In this document: positions 48,478 to 61,778 of the stretch, piece by piece
Layout of the letters: each line of letters opens with the position of its first letter
Position numbering within the stretch: position 1 is the stretch's first letter
Assembly: GCA_023078555.1 (NCBI GenBank)
Contig: CM041198.1
Span: 1,080,856 to 1,144,855, forward strand
Direction of reading: 5' to 3'
DNA length: 64,000 bases
From: Ulva prolifera
Taxonomy: Eukaryota; Chlorophyta; Ulvophyceae; Ulvales; Ulvaceae
The notes under the pieces: generated by a model
Databases searched by the model: none
Told to the model about the DNA's origin: nothing
What the model saw: the letters and a program-made list of their open reading frames with translations, nothing else
Program-made: the position numbers and the translations under genes

Positions 48478-51400
48478 AGCTGTGTACAGTTTCAAGGAAC
48501 ATCATACTATACTAGTAGTGAATTGGACGGGGATATGCACACACATCGATATCACATGTACAAGAATTGACTCCAAGGCATGCATCGAAGAAGAGCTCGC
48601 GGGTGCAGAATCTGCACTGCAGATCTAGGCAAACATAGCACAAGGATCTGTTCCGATCAGCATTCACACATGTACTCACAGCCACACTGCAGCAGCCTCA
48701 AGGCCTGTGACGTCGAGGCTATGAAAGCACACCTGTTTTTGCAAAAGAGTGCACGGGAGAAAACAAATACTGAAACCGAATCTCATCCGCATGAAAGCAC
48801 ACCTGTAACCTTACGTCCATGACTCGGGCCCGGGGCAGGTGTGCCGGTTCGCGTTGACGCCCCCACAATCTCGTGAGCTGAAGGCCTGCGGATGCCAGCG
48901 GGCCAGCACCCACGTCAGTGCTGTAAGCCTGCGCACGGCCAGGCGCATGGAGCTGTCAGCAGCCGGGAGGTAGTTACCAGGATAAAGGTGGCGAGGCGGT
49001 CAGCACCGCGAAAGCAGCAAGCAGGCCAAGGACACAACCAGCAATGGTTAACCTGGTCCAACGCACCCGCGCTAGGAGCCGCGTGTGTGAGGTTCTGACT
49101 CACAGCTGCAGTGCCTCTCCTGCCACAGTGAGCTCCGTATTCAAGAGCAGTCCACGCTTAAATGACACTTTACCGCTACAAGCTGAAGACCTAGCACCTG
49201 CCGGCCAGCTAGATCTACGCGTCGACGTCTCCTGGAGTCTTGGTGTGACCCGCACTGTAGACGACACGCAGGGGATGCAAAGCCGCTGCTGGATGACCTT
49301 GTCATGAAACAGTGTCAGTCCTGTCGAGTCTGCGTGCGGAACGTAGTGCACCCGGCCATGGACGTGATCTTTCGAAATTTTCAGGGAGCTCGATACCAAG
49401 GTCATCAACTGCTCCTCCAGGCGACCGTGCAGTCCGCAAACATCATCAACGTGACTCGAAGCCTGTCTCAAATGTCTGCCGTCCACGCGGGGCGAGCTGG
49501 TGCGCCATGCCAGCCAGTCTCTTGCCGGTTGGTCAGCGCCAGCCGCACGCCACCGTTGCCCATACCGGTACCATGTGTGCGTCGCGAGCGATCGCGAAGA
49601 TTTCCCTCTCAACGCGGCGACGGGCACGTCACACACACCCCACTCAGTAAGCATACTTGGGGCCGATGCACATCACATGCCGCGCGCCGCATGACATTGA
49701 AGTTCAATTACTGAACATTGCAGAACAGTCACGTGCACATCTCACTAGCGTGCATGCTGCCAGCGATTGGCAGCGCACATGTCGCGAGCGGCTGCGGACC
49801 TGCGCAGACACTCGCATAAGGCTCATGCATTGGCACAAGGTGAAGACCCGCCACGCATGGCCATTGGCCAAAAAGGGCTAGCGTGCAGGCACGGCCGGAG
49901 CTGCCTGGAGGTCGCTGTTGACTGCGGGAGGACGCAGAGTGTGTGACCGGTGCAGGTTGTGTTACAAGGACAAACTTGGAGTGGCTGGTAGCACCGCAAG
50001 GGCAACAAACAAGCATGGCAACGCCCCAATGCATACACCCACGGCGATCCCGAACACTGCACCCAATCGCAGCATGATATATGCGCTGAACACGCACCCG
50101 CACAAGCACGCACCTCAGCCGCGCACCCGCCCACTCACCAGCCCCAAACACCCGTAGCCCCAGACTCTCACGAAAAACCGACCCCGCCGCCTGCGTGGCC
50201 GCGATGGCCCACGCTGACAGCCCGGCCGTCGCCGGCACGACGCTCAAGTCGCCGTGGTCCCCCCCTCTCCCCAAGCGCCTAAACCCCAACCCGTGATAGC
50301 GACATTTGAGCAGGCTGATGATGATTCCAGCAGCCTGCCGGATTCATGCATATCCTTATATTACCTATCAATCGGCGCGAACTTGACACCTCCCCACTGC
50401 CCTGGCACTGGAAGCGTTTCCTGGCCGGGAACTTCAAGCAACGCAGGTGCTCATCGACGTTGGATTCGCAGTGTAAGCAGTGTTACGTAAGCAGTATCGC
50501 GTATTCCAATTTCTCCACCAGCCCAGCATCTGCACATACCATCGACCCCAAGCAATAACAAGCCTTGCCTTGTACAGTGCTTCGTATTCTTGACCTTGTA
50601 CATTTTCCCAGCTTTCACAATGTGTCAAGCATGTCAAAAGCCATGCATTGGATCGCATGATCATTTAGGACCTGCGTACTCGTGCCGGAAATGAACAGGG
50701 TGGTAGTGTGGTGTTTTATTTCAGGATCTGTCCGTTTTGCACCACACCATCTGCTGCTGAAAGCCTGAGCAGGTGCATCGTCAGTATGTGGCACAATTCA
50801 TCCGTCAAACCAATGTGCACGGAATTCAATGAAGATTCATGGCAACTTGGACACGCTCAATGTGCGATGTGTCTGGAAATGGTAGGTTACCAAAAGGTGG
50901 AAGTGTTGAACATTGTTGAGAGTATACCTGCTTCACCATTCACCCAGCAGCAATAAGATCGGCACCCACAACCATGAGTGGATGCCAACACATGTTTACA
51001 TGAACAGCAGTACATGTTCACCGTGCCACAATCATGCAGGAAATGTGGATTAATTCTGGCAACAGCATTGCATAAATGAAAACACACGCCAGTTGCTATA
51101 TATGCACCTTGGTGTTACACAACATCCTGCTCATGTAGGCAACATTCGGATCTAGTCTACCTGCTCGACATTGACCTGTCCCTCATCAATACACAATCCC
51201 ATTCCATTCCAATTCACTTTCACCGCACCCACGACTTGATATGATGATCGAACCTTGCTCTAGTCACCCATGAGTGACTGAAAACGAAGCACACACCATC
51301 ACAAATCTCCAGTCTAGGATCATAAGACAGCCGCACGCCTCAATCGCAAAGCACATTCTGTAACTCACGACCTGAGCATGTAGGATTTGACCACAATCCA

Positions 51401-51716
51401 GACACATCCACAAGGGAAGCTCAGCGCCAGTAGCGGTTGATACCTTAAGTATCTGTGGAAAGTCAGGATGGGTCAATACACCCAGGCACAGACATACATC
51501 AACAAAAAAAACTCACACAGACAGGGAACACAGCCAGCATGCGACACATCAACTGGCAGGCAACCAGGTTGTTTCTAACATTAAGAAATCGTGACATCAC
51601 AGACACAGCAGCAGTGGTTGGCACTGGGTGCTGCCTGGCACCTAGACGGATGCGGCCACACCCAGCAGCAATGCAGAAGCTACGCCCAGACTCACTCCGA
51701 TGGTTGGATGCAGGGA
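48478..51716. other. Intergenic, no gene recognised
   Basis: The best open frame is 49100..49654 (-, 184 codons), with no family resemblance and no splice support. A segment at 49959..49996 resembles 31535..31573. The end is the 3' flank of BCCT gene C. Confidence 0.35.
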
Positions 51717-54700
51717 TTAGACGATCGCTGGCACCTTGCCTGGCCCATTCCCGTTGAGCGGGCCTTCGTCCACATTCCGCATCTCACTGTCCTCAGCAGC
51801 AGCCTCTGCCTCATCGTGAATTTGCACGACAGCGAGAGGGTACCCGACGATGCCAGCGAGGATGTCGATCAGCATGTTGCCCTCGATGTTCTGCATACCA
51901 AACCAGTCATCCAGTATGATCGTCTACCAACAGCATAAATACAGTCTGATAACTCCTGCCTTGCATCTCACTATAACTTAATTTGGTCCATATCTGTGTC
52001 ACCAGAGGGCTGCATTCTGTTTTTTAAGTAGACTCACGCAGCAATGTAACCAGCTGCACATCTACTTGCCTCGCAGCAATTAGGAAGGATACTCACGCAG
52101 CAATCATCGTCTGCGTAAGCAATGCTAGCGAATGACGTTGAGTGTCAACTATGATACTGCAGCATAACAAGGAGGCATGAAACCGCAAGCAGAGAAGGGA
52201 GCACACCCTCAGCTCGCGGACATGGCTGCGAGTTGCCCCGACCCAGCCCGTGTATCCCAGGTACAGCAGCCACCCGATCACATAGAGCCCAGGCTGCACC
52301 ATGTTGAGGATCAACATCAGGGCCCATCCGTAGAACATGACTGCCCCTACCACCATGAACACCACCTGGTTGCCTTTACTTGCCCATGCCTGAGCCTTGG
52401 AGCTGTACAGGAAAGGAGCAAAGATGGCTAACACGGTCTTGATGACCTGCTTCATGGAGGACGTTGGATGGTCCAGCACATCGAGCAGTCCGACCGCCCA
52501 GCTGTTCTTCACCTCCCGAGCTATACCATGATATTTGTCATGCTCTTCACTGAGTGTCACCCAGATCGAGTAGCACATACATGCGACAACAATGTTGTAC
52601 GGGAGACCCGCGATGATTGACACAGCTTGGAGGGCTTGGAGGCCACTCTGGCCACCGGCCTTGAGCAGAGCGTTTGCAACAGCGCCCTCAGTGACTGACC
52701 AGAAGACACGCTGGATGATGGGTGGGTGGGGGTTGCCATTGGCAGTGAGGCAGTCGATGACGAGCGAGCCGGAATCGGAGGAGGTGACAAAGTAAAGGAC
52801 GAGAGAAGCCATCGAGACGCCCCAGTAGAACCTGCAAGGTGCTGACACTGTGGCCATGTGGCTGCGCAGGGGGATGTATTAGTCAGGCAGTTCCCTCTTT
52901 TATTTTTTGACACCGAAGCATGCAAATATGACAACACGGATCACCGGCCTTCGCATTGCCTCAGGAGCAATGCCATGTGTGCATGTGCTCAACGCAGCCT
53001 GTTCCAACCATGTGAAGCATTACAGGAACAGATCGGCACCTTCAGTGCAACGAGCAAGACACACAAATGACCAATCCAGAGTGATATGAGAGCTGAGTGA
53101 GCACATGCGCTACACCAGTCACCAGGCATGGGCGAGGCTCGGGCTCCGCACTTATGCATCGGGTAGTTCGAGAACAGGTCGAACCACTGGTCCGTGGAGC
53201 CCCGGCACGACAGGCGCCACCACTGCCGCCCCGCCACCTCGACCATCATGTTGTCCTCCTCGCATGTAAGGCCGAAGTTCGCTGCCTGGCGCTCCATCCG
53301 CAGGCCAGCACTGCCGAACATCGCGAACCAGACGAAGGTGTAGAGGGCGGGGCCGAGCAGGGAGCCGAGGATGACCTGGCGCACGGTGCGGCCGCGAGAG
53401 ATCTTGGCGATGAACATGCCGACGAAGGGGGACCACGCGATCCACCAGGCGTAGTAGAAGAGGGTCCATCCAGAGTACCAGGCGCGGTCGGCGGAGGTTC
53501 CATCCGGGGCGACGGAGGTGAAGTGGATGGAGTTGCCGTCCTCAGACACAGTTTCTGTAGTGGCAGGTGAGGAATGAGTCAAGACCAGAGCAACAGAGAA
53601 CCGGAACAAGAAGACAGCACGCAATTGTGAGATGTTTTAACCCACACCGTTTCTCGATGGAGATGTCCACGAGACACAGGCATTGATATGTGTGGTAGAC
53701 AAGTGTCCACACACGCAGTGTTGCTGTGTGTGCTGAAGTCAAGGAAAAGGTATCCAGTATTACAACCTGATATGCACGCAGGTGCCCTGAACCAATCAGC
53801 TGGACTCGGATTCACCAACGGATCATTGATGCAGGAGGAAGGTGGCGCACCAGCAGGGCCCATCTCAAAGGCGTCCGTGTGTGTCCCGAGCCCGATGAAG
53901 TTCTGCAGAAACAGTGGCCACGGCATCAGTTAGTAGCACACACGGCAGACACAGCAGCAATGCGATGGCGGAGCACGGGCACCCACCCCACATTGCTGAG
54001 ATGGTTCGTCAGAGGGGTGCCCTGGAACCAACGCCACACAACCAATGTCCTGATGAAAAAACAGGACACGTCCACATCTATTTGACTTAGAGACACACAA
54101 GAACAGCGTCGTAACAGCTATGGATGTCCTACACACTAGGGAACAGGAGAGTACCTGCATTCTCAACAGGACAAGACCAGCAAGGTAACAAATACGGAGA
54201 TCCTACAAACAGGAAGGAGAGTACCTGCAGGTAGAAGCCGATGGACTGGACGGTGCTGTTGAGCAGGTACCACGTGTCCTCCTGGAACATCATCACCAGC
54301 ATGAGGATCTGGCCGAGGGTAAAGTTGACCTCCGAGATGCGGCGGATGCCCATCTTGACACCAGAGACCACGGAGATCGTCGCCATGAGGGTGATGCACC
54401 AGATGATGACCGTCTGCGTGGTGTCACTGACTGGGATGTCGGGGTTGAGGCGGTTCAGGCCGGCATTGAGCTGCGTGACACCGAGCCCAAGGGATGTGCA
54501 GACGCCGAACAGGGTCGTTGCGACGGAGAGGACATCGATCATGTCGCCGATCCAGCTGTAGATCTTCTCCTTGATGATGGGGTAGAAGGCGGATTTCATC
54601 GTCATTGAGAAGCCTCTGCATGCAGCGGCTTGTGAGTGGGAGCTTGTTTGGTTGAGGCTCAGTGAGGTGGATGACCAGGCTCCCTGGGACGAGGCAGCTG

Positions 54701-57540
54701 CTCGAGACAGTGTAGCACTGTGCAGCCATGATATGTCGCTGAACTTGCACACGAGGGCAGCACTGACTCACACACGGGAGGTGCACTGGGATCATATTCC
54801 TGCTCAGAGGCATCCGAGGCTGTGACAGTCCAGTAACCTGCGACATGCAAGGGTCCAATGGTACAGCAGCCATACTGCTGGATTGCCACAGAGGCATCAA
54901 CACCGGGGGAGACATCACTATGAAAAGTCACTGCAGAAAAGTCACTGCAGAACGTCGTGAATCGCCAACGAGATGTCCCTTCATACAGCGCACTCTGAAT
55001 GCAAGTTTTCACTCGTACTCCAGGCTACACATTCTGGCACCGCAACAGACGGACACTTCCGCCGTCACTTTGCGGACGGCTTCCGCCTGCATAGGATGTG
55101 AATGTAGCGAGACGGACGGCGCACTTGCGGTACACCATCACGCCGAGGCAGATGCCGACGATGCTGTAGCAGCCCCAGGCATGCAGGCCCCAGTGGAAGA
55201 ACGTGGTGTTGATCGCCCACTGGGCACGGTTGTTGTCCGTTAGCTGTGCATATCGGTTGCCAAAGCACTCCGAGCCAGCTCCCGCAAACGGATCTCCATA
55301 GCAAGGCTCATAATGGAAGATGGGCTCAGCAACACCAAAGAAGAAGAGGCCAATTCCGATTCCGGCTGAGAACATCTGCAGGCAAGCCCACAGCACTCGC
55401 AGTTCTGCAGAAAATTGTATGGTGCCCAGATGCATCGACAGGTCGGTACTCTGCTGTACTCTGCTACACGGTGCATGTTGACATGCAACTGGAGCACGTG
55501 CAGATTGCCGTTGCTCTGCAACCTTGTAGTTGGTGCCTGTAGCTGTGCACAGTGATAGCTGTAAACAGACATAGCTGCAAAAGGCCTGCCCTGTGCGCTG
55601 TGATCGCAGCATGCGGTAGAAGATGGTGCAGATGAGATGGAGCGGGTGCACACCATCATGAACCATGAGGCAGTCGGGAAGTCGGGGACATCGTCCGGGT
55701 GGCCAAGCTTGAGGGCACCAAGCTTCGAGCACCCCAGGATGACCAAAAAGAGGACAAAGAGGTTCTGCACACACGGTAACTCAGTCAGGGCATTAGACAA
55801 CATGTGGCCTATGGATTCATGTTAGTAATCGCAGCAAGCTGCACTCACAGGCCTGTTCCTGGCCAGTTCATTTGATTCTGCAAATGAATGCAGCGTAGCA
55901 AATGAGACAGGCACGAGGCAGACCGATCGCACCTGAAGACCCATGATGAACCATGAGAAGGTGAATGTGATCCACAGTTGAACATCCCCAAGCTCTTCGT
56001 TGGCTTTGTCTGGCTGGGCCATGCACCATGACTGCAGCACAGGCACGAACTCAGTCAAGCTGGAGCTGAGGCTGGCCACTAACTTCACTCCACAGTCAGC
56101 TCAATGAACAACATTGATGAGACAGGCATGTTGACTACTGAAAATTACAGCAAGTTGTGAACCCGGAGAGTGTGCATGCCTGAACTACATGGACCAGGCC
56201 TGTTGAAAGTTACAGTGGAATTGGCTTGTCAACAATTATGCTTTAAAATTGATTGCACTACCACAGCTGCAGCACAGAGAACAGCCTGTCGAGAGGGAGA
56301 GCGCACCGCAAAGCCCCAGATGAGGACGACAGAAAACACAAACGACACTGGATTCAGTCGAATGCTCCATCGGCCCTGCATGCCAGAACAGGGCAAGGTG
56401 ACATGTGAGCTTCTCGTGCATGTGAACAAAATTCAGATGAACAAAACTCAAATGATCACACAATGCTGCTCAGATCAATACACAAGCCCCGAAGTCAGAC
56501 CCACTGTACAGTCTATTGATTGCAATTATTTGCTATCGGAGGAGAGCCACGATGCAGTCTACTTTTGATGGGCAGACATCAGCGAATGCTTCAGTTAGCG
56601 GGGCCCGTGATGCGTTGCACTGACCCCAGGAAGGCCGGGCTGGTGGACGACTCAGTCTGGTTGATGGTCCTGACAAAGTTGTGCATCGCAATTCAGATCG
56701 CCACTGCAGTACAATGTCGATTGTTGACCGACACGGTTGTACAACGCTGCAGCGCGCTTGGCCCAGCGCGCTGCAGCGTTCCGATACGTGTCACCCTCTG
56801 ACGCATGCGCGCCACGTGGACAAGCGTGCACAGAAGCGGCACCAAACTCGACGGATCGGGAAGCTTCCGAAAGGCAAGCAAAATGTGTGCACTAGTCGCG
56901 TAAACCTCAATGACAGAGACACTGACCCAGCTCCTTACAAACACAGAACACAGTCATGGGAGACATAGAATTCGGAGCATACATGTCACGGAAATAGAAT
57001 CAGTTGCGCAAGGGATCTGGGGTCAGCGTAGACCACGCAAATTGCAGCCGATGTGTGGCCGATAACGTTGTGACGGACCGTCCCACCTGACCAGTGAATC
57101 GTGATACGCGGGGTTTCGGCAGCGACTGTAATCTCGCAGCTAGCTGCAGAGACGATTCTACCAAGCACAGAACAACGTACCGCAGTGGGGAACAGATGAA
57201 TTGACCAATTCTGAGCCTCGTGACGCTCGAAGAAAACGTACTCCAGATCGGCTCCGACAAGCCCGTCAGTATCGACGTCACTCTTGGACTTGCCATTGGG
57301 AGCTGCACAATGTTTCGTCTCAGGGGAGCACTTCACGCTAACGGCCCAAGCTCCATCAAGTGGATGCAATAATGCATTGCGAAAGGGTACCCTGGCGAAG
57401 CCGAGAGGCACGCACCCTGCTTCAAGTCCCCGTGACCGGAACTCATGCCGACGTCGGCGTGTTCGCCGTGACGATGGACCTGCAACTGCGGACTCGTGAC
57501 AGCGTGGCCGCCGCAGAAGCACTTTCACGTACCACAGCAT
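51717..57540 (-). CDS. BCCT-family transporter C
   Basis: In transcript order the exons are 57540..57181, 56375..56307, 56031..55933, 55764..55654, 55375..55125, 54615..54225, 53902..53851, 53554..53152, 52831..52207 and 51890..51717, giving 844 residues. Intron positions and phases equal those of A and B. The cage is Trp275, Trp280 and Tyr283 (HWGLHAWGCY), and WWIAWSPFVGMFIAKISRG starts at 481. It is the most diverged of the three: the loop after TM8 lacks about 16-21 residues, the helix before TM12 differs, and the C-terminal tail is short (about 57 residues, acidic). The Arg-rich first 70 residues are unlike those of A and B, so the true start could be on another exon. The conserved part of exon 1 is YVFFERHEAQNWSIHLFPTA. 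Confidence 0.93.
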
Positions 57541-59720
57541 TGCAACAGAACTGTTCTAGGGCACTGCTGCGTGTCTGGTTCAGGACGGGGCTCGCCCGCA
57601 GGTGCACACGACACCATCCACATGTACAGTACACGTGCCGGCGTCGACACGACAGCACTGCGCAAGGCACACACCGTTGAACTCGTCCCCGTGGGACGTC
57701 CGCAAACGTCAGAGAAGTGAAGTTTGTGCTGTTGACGTTTCCTTTGGCTTGCACGTGCTGTCAAGCTGGATTAGGCAGCACCTGCCGGGCAACAACAGAG
57801 GCAGTGATTCAGTTACTGCAGGAACTTGTCCGCTTGCAAACGCCGCGTCTGCGTAGCAGTAGAGGGTGCATTTAGACAATTTGGTTTCATCGGCTATCGT
57901 GTTAAGCGGATCTGTGCTCGACATGTGAACATTTACATGCTCAAGCTTCAACTAGTGTGGGGGTTTCCCTCGATTTCTCGTGATTGCACAATCATGTGTG
58001 ATAGAGAGCTCATGACGAACGCGGCGCGCGCGCCGACCTCCACCCTTAGACGCTTCGACTCGCGAGCTCGCGGGCCGATCGCGCAAACCCCATGACGTGC
58101 CGTTCCGTTGCAGCTGCGATGCCTTGCTCACGTTAGATTGCAGCTTGAGAAGCATTCTGAGGCTTTACGATGTGACCTATCGAGTCACTTCGTCGTCGCA
58201 GCGCTGACGCGAGCATCAACGCAGCTACCAGGCGCCCACGCGGCCGCACGCGCGCGCGCGGCCTCATAGTCGCCGCGCGCGCAGTCGTGTACAAACGTCA
58301 CGCGCGCTATACGTGACGCGTCAAACCCGTCATATCCTGGGCCCTGGGCTGGGGATCCGCTCCGTGCTGAATCACTGATGACACAGATACCTTGGTCGCC
58401 GCACGTTGCGCAACCGTGTCCAGGGGGTCCATATGCTGCGTAGGCTACGGCTGACGCTCCGTTTGGCCGTCGTCGATGAAGTTCTTCGCGGTGCCTCTGG
58501 CGCTGTCGGTCTGGCGAGGTGCCGAGACAGCGCGTGCCGGGCGCTTGCATGGTCATGGCCATCGAGTATGAGTGGTACAATTCATACTGGTTGCACAACC
58601 AACACGGGCAGACACGACGTGTTTGGGCCTTGCCAAAGGGCCTCATCAGGTATGCATGTGAGCCAAGCAAACAGCATGACTAAAGCGCTGAGCAGGCGTC
58701 GATGTACGTGGATCGTGCCAAGCCAGTGGCAGTCTGGCGGTTTTCTCAGCATGGTCACCCGATTGCCACGATGCGGCACCTCGAACCAAACTGTCTCAAG
58801 ATACAATTATCCAGATATTTGTTGAAATCGACTGCTGACGGAGATCTGTATGTGTTGCCGCGGGAGCCGCCTCGAGGCGTCTTGTTCGATACTGACATCA
58901 ATCACCTGTGAGTTGTGTGCAGGGCGTGCACGATGGCGCCACTATCGAAAACACTACAGGGCAGTCGTCTCAGAGTCAGTGCACCGAATTCGGAGAGCTT
59001 GCTGCTGCAGCAGCAATCCTGCTGCTTCGGCCCTGAACCAGTCCCCGAGGGAGATCTGGTATCGAAGGGTAAGCGTAATAAATCACATATTTCCTCCCTC
59101 ATCCTCCGCCCCCGATACGATTGGGCATGCCCCCACACCCGAACGGACATATCGAGATATTGGCCTTAGCCGACCTCATGTGCCATGTTTGACATTTGTA
59201 GCCACCACAGCACGTGCGATGGTCTTACGCAGCACTCCTAGGGGCCTTGTCTTGCTGGAAGACAGCTTGACCACGCTGCCATGATGGGGGAGCATTGCCC
59301 CGATGCTGCGCAGGCAGGGGCTGGGCCGCTGCGGCCCACATGGAGCCTCACATAGACTAGTGTGTACCCTGAGTGGGTGTGCGGTCTCCGAGATGCTGTC
59401 GCAAAATGCGTGTTTGTGCCTTAGCTGTGCGTCGTTTGCCGGCCCACCTTCGTTCCAACATAGCAGCCTCACCATAGCTGGGCATGCATCACGAGGGTCC
59501 ATGGGCGTTTTGCTAGAGACTCAACCAGGCCCCATGAGGCAATTTCATTGCATAGGTCTGGCGATCACAGCTGAAACCTGAAAGATCTAATGACTCGCCG
59601 CAAACAAAAAAAACTGCATGCCATCACGAGGGTGAACTGCCAGTCATGGTGCCCGGGGTGGCTGGACCGGACCAGGTAATACAAGGTCACATAGGAGCAC
59701 GCACAGCAACAGTGCACATG
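57541..59720. other. Intergenic, no gene recognised
   Basis: The stretch contains a CpG-rich segment at 58018..58300 (GCGCGCGCGCC and similar), possibly a promoter. Frames at 58185..58670 (-) and 58406..58825 (+) overlap each other and match nothing. A DNA segment at 58560..58640 (+) is open but has no recognisable partner exon. Confidence 0.35.
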
Positions 59721-59881
59721 GCACACCAAACCAGCAGTGCCACCCAGGCTCCAATTTGGCTTGTGGGAGCGTGTGCCATGTGCACACCACACCAGCAGTG
59801 CCACCCGGACTGCAATTCGGCTTGTGGGCTGCCACACCACACCAGCAGTGCCATCTGGACTGCAATTCGGCTTGTGGGCTG
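59721..59881 (+). repeat. Minisatellite, three units of about 50-61 bp
   Basis: Units begin near 59721, 59782 and 59831 and share ACCAGCAGTGCCA, then CTGCAATTCGGCTTGTGGG. The first unit is more diverged, and a decayed fourth unit may follow at 59882. Confidence 0.9.
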
Positions 59882-61778
59882 CCCAGCTACATCAGCACTT
59901 GTCACCATGCTATTGCAACATGGAGCTACAAATGTCCTGGGGGCTGGCGGTGCCATTTGTGCCCAAACGATTGAGTTCCTGCTTAAACGTCCGAGGTTGG
60001 CTCATGGCATAGTATCGCACCCAGCCAAGGAAGAAATCAACGGCATGCTCGCCAGAGTATGTATACCAGCATGTAGCATCTGAGAGGCCAGTGAAATGCT
60101 GTGGTGGCAGGATGCATGCAGAGGTGACACACTACCACTGCATGTACCTGGTCCCAGGCCACCTCTCTTGCAGGTCCCACTTGTGCACAGGTCTGGCTGC
60201 TGAGATTGCAGAGTGTGCAGACTGTGTAGAGTGTGCACAGGCTCTTGCAGCATCCAATTGTGTGCAGCTGTGCACCGCGGCCACTGGAGGCAGGATATTT
60301 TGTCACTGAAAAGTCCTCAGTGATCATAGGAGCTCACCTACCTTGGGTGAGTGCCAGTGACTTCACGATGCACCAGGAAGCTTGGGCTTTTCCTCGGCAT
60401 GGATCGAAAATCCAATCTGTCAGAGTGGCAGGCCGGGCTGGCAGGTGCCTGGCAGCAAGAGGCTGCCTGTGAGGTGGCCCAAAGCGTGATCATGTTTGGA
60501 AAAGGCAGAAGGCACACTATTGCAAATCTACTGCATGGAGCCTCGATGCACAGCAGATGGGAGATTCACGAAGGAGCTGCTAGCTGATGTGCCCATAGCC
60601 TGGCCTGTTGCAGTGCTATGGCCTGATGCCTTCGCCCAATCGGTCTGAAGGCCGGCATTCTTAGCGATACATACTCCCTGCTGATAGGTACTCGCTCATT
60701 CGAGAATGATATCTGTATGCTTGCAAAGGCCATGCAGCTGTACGCAACAGGCTCCGGGTGGACGAGGACCACCTGGCCATGTCCCGCTGCTGTCCAGCCA
60801 GCAGCATATGATCCATGTCCTGCCAGCAGCGCTGATGAACGAAGCGCGGAATGAACCCACAGTGCTTCGATCTGGCTCACACTTGTAAGACATGTACCTT
60901 GGTCCTGATCCCAGGTACATTGCCAAATCGCTGTCCCCCTTACACTACGTTAGCCAGACATGTCCAGCCTTACCACAACCTGATGTTCATGCGAGCGCAG
61001 GCTTGTGTGGCTAGCGAGCAGGCCAACTGCTGCGCGATCGGCCGGTAGCAAAATGTCAGTGATGCCACCTAGGTTGCTTTCCATTGTTGGACCAGCAGCA
61101 GCACATACATCACATGTTCGCGTTGACCTGGGTGGTGACAGTATTCAGAAGTGGGCGCTGGTGAAGCAGGCCGAGAACACGCAATGCCCCCGCCTGGCAG
61201 ACAGCATAATATTTCAAGCTAGTCCGTCGCAACACATATCACCTCATGGCAACGAATGCGAGAACGTGAGTGTGTCGTACGCACAGCTCACGCGCGCAGA
61301 CTGACGGTCACTTCCATCGTGGAAGCAGCCGGAGAGTCCAGAAGGCTGTTTCAGCATTCGCGCTAGAGCATCTGTCTGCTTTGGTGTTGAGGGCGCATCG
61401 TATGGTCGTTTAGACGATTTCCTTGCTAAGTTGTCGCGTCGCTGGGGCTTCCAGCGGTGGCCCCCGGTGGCCTCACACGATTTGCCGGGACTGTGCGGTA
61501 TGTGATGCTTAAGCACACGCTTGCACAAGAACAAGTGTTTGTGACCTGAGTGATGCTCATCATGTTGCATGCTGGCTTTGTGTAGGCGTGATCTTTTGTG
61601 ATAGCTGGGAACGCATCCCTGTCGCAGTACCGGCCATCGCTTCTTGGACGGACGTACCACGGGCAGCTAGTCAAAACATAAACTTCTGATATAAACACGT
61701 GTCATAGCAAATCATCATGCCTGTACGTGTTTGAGTCGTGGTACTGGGAACCTGGTACACCACTAGCCAAGTGTGGCA
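59882..61778. other. Intergenic or unrecognised exons
   Basis: A segment at 59898..60056 (+) is open and ends at a good donor (AGA then GTATGT), reading QHGATNVLGAGGAICAQ and AHGIVSHPAKEE. This vaguely recalls dienelactone hydrolases, but the nucleophile motif G-x-C-x-G-G is absent and no flanking exon fits. A frame at 61005..61304 (+) is also unassigned. Confidence 0.3.

Noticed and set aside
49100..49654. 184-codon minus-strand frame
   Set aside because: No family resemblance, no flanking exons, and overlapping plus-strand frames are nearly as long.
57360..57720. Plus-strand frames overlapping exon 1 of BCCT C
   Set aside because: The minus strand carries the conserved pre-TM1 motif shared by all three paralogues; the plus-strand frames match nothing. 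The far 5' part of exon 1 remains uncertain.
59898..60056. Dienelactone hydrolase-like exon
   Set aside because: Only the HP-containing stretch is reminiscent; the nucleophile motif is missing and the next possible exon stops after about ten codons.
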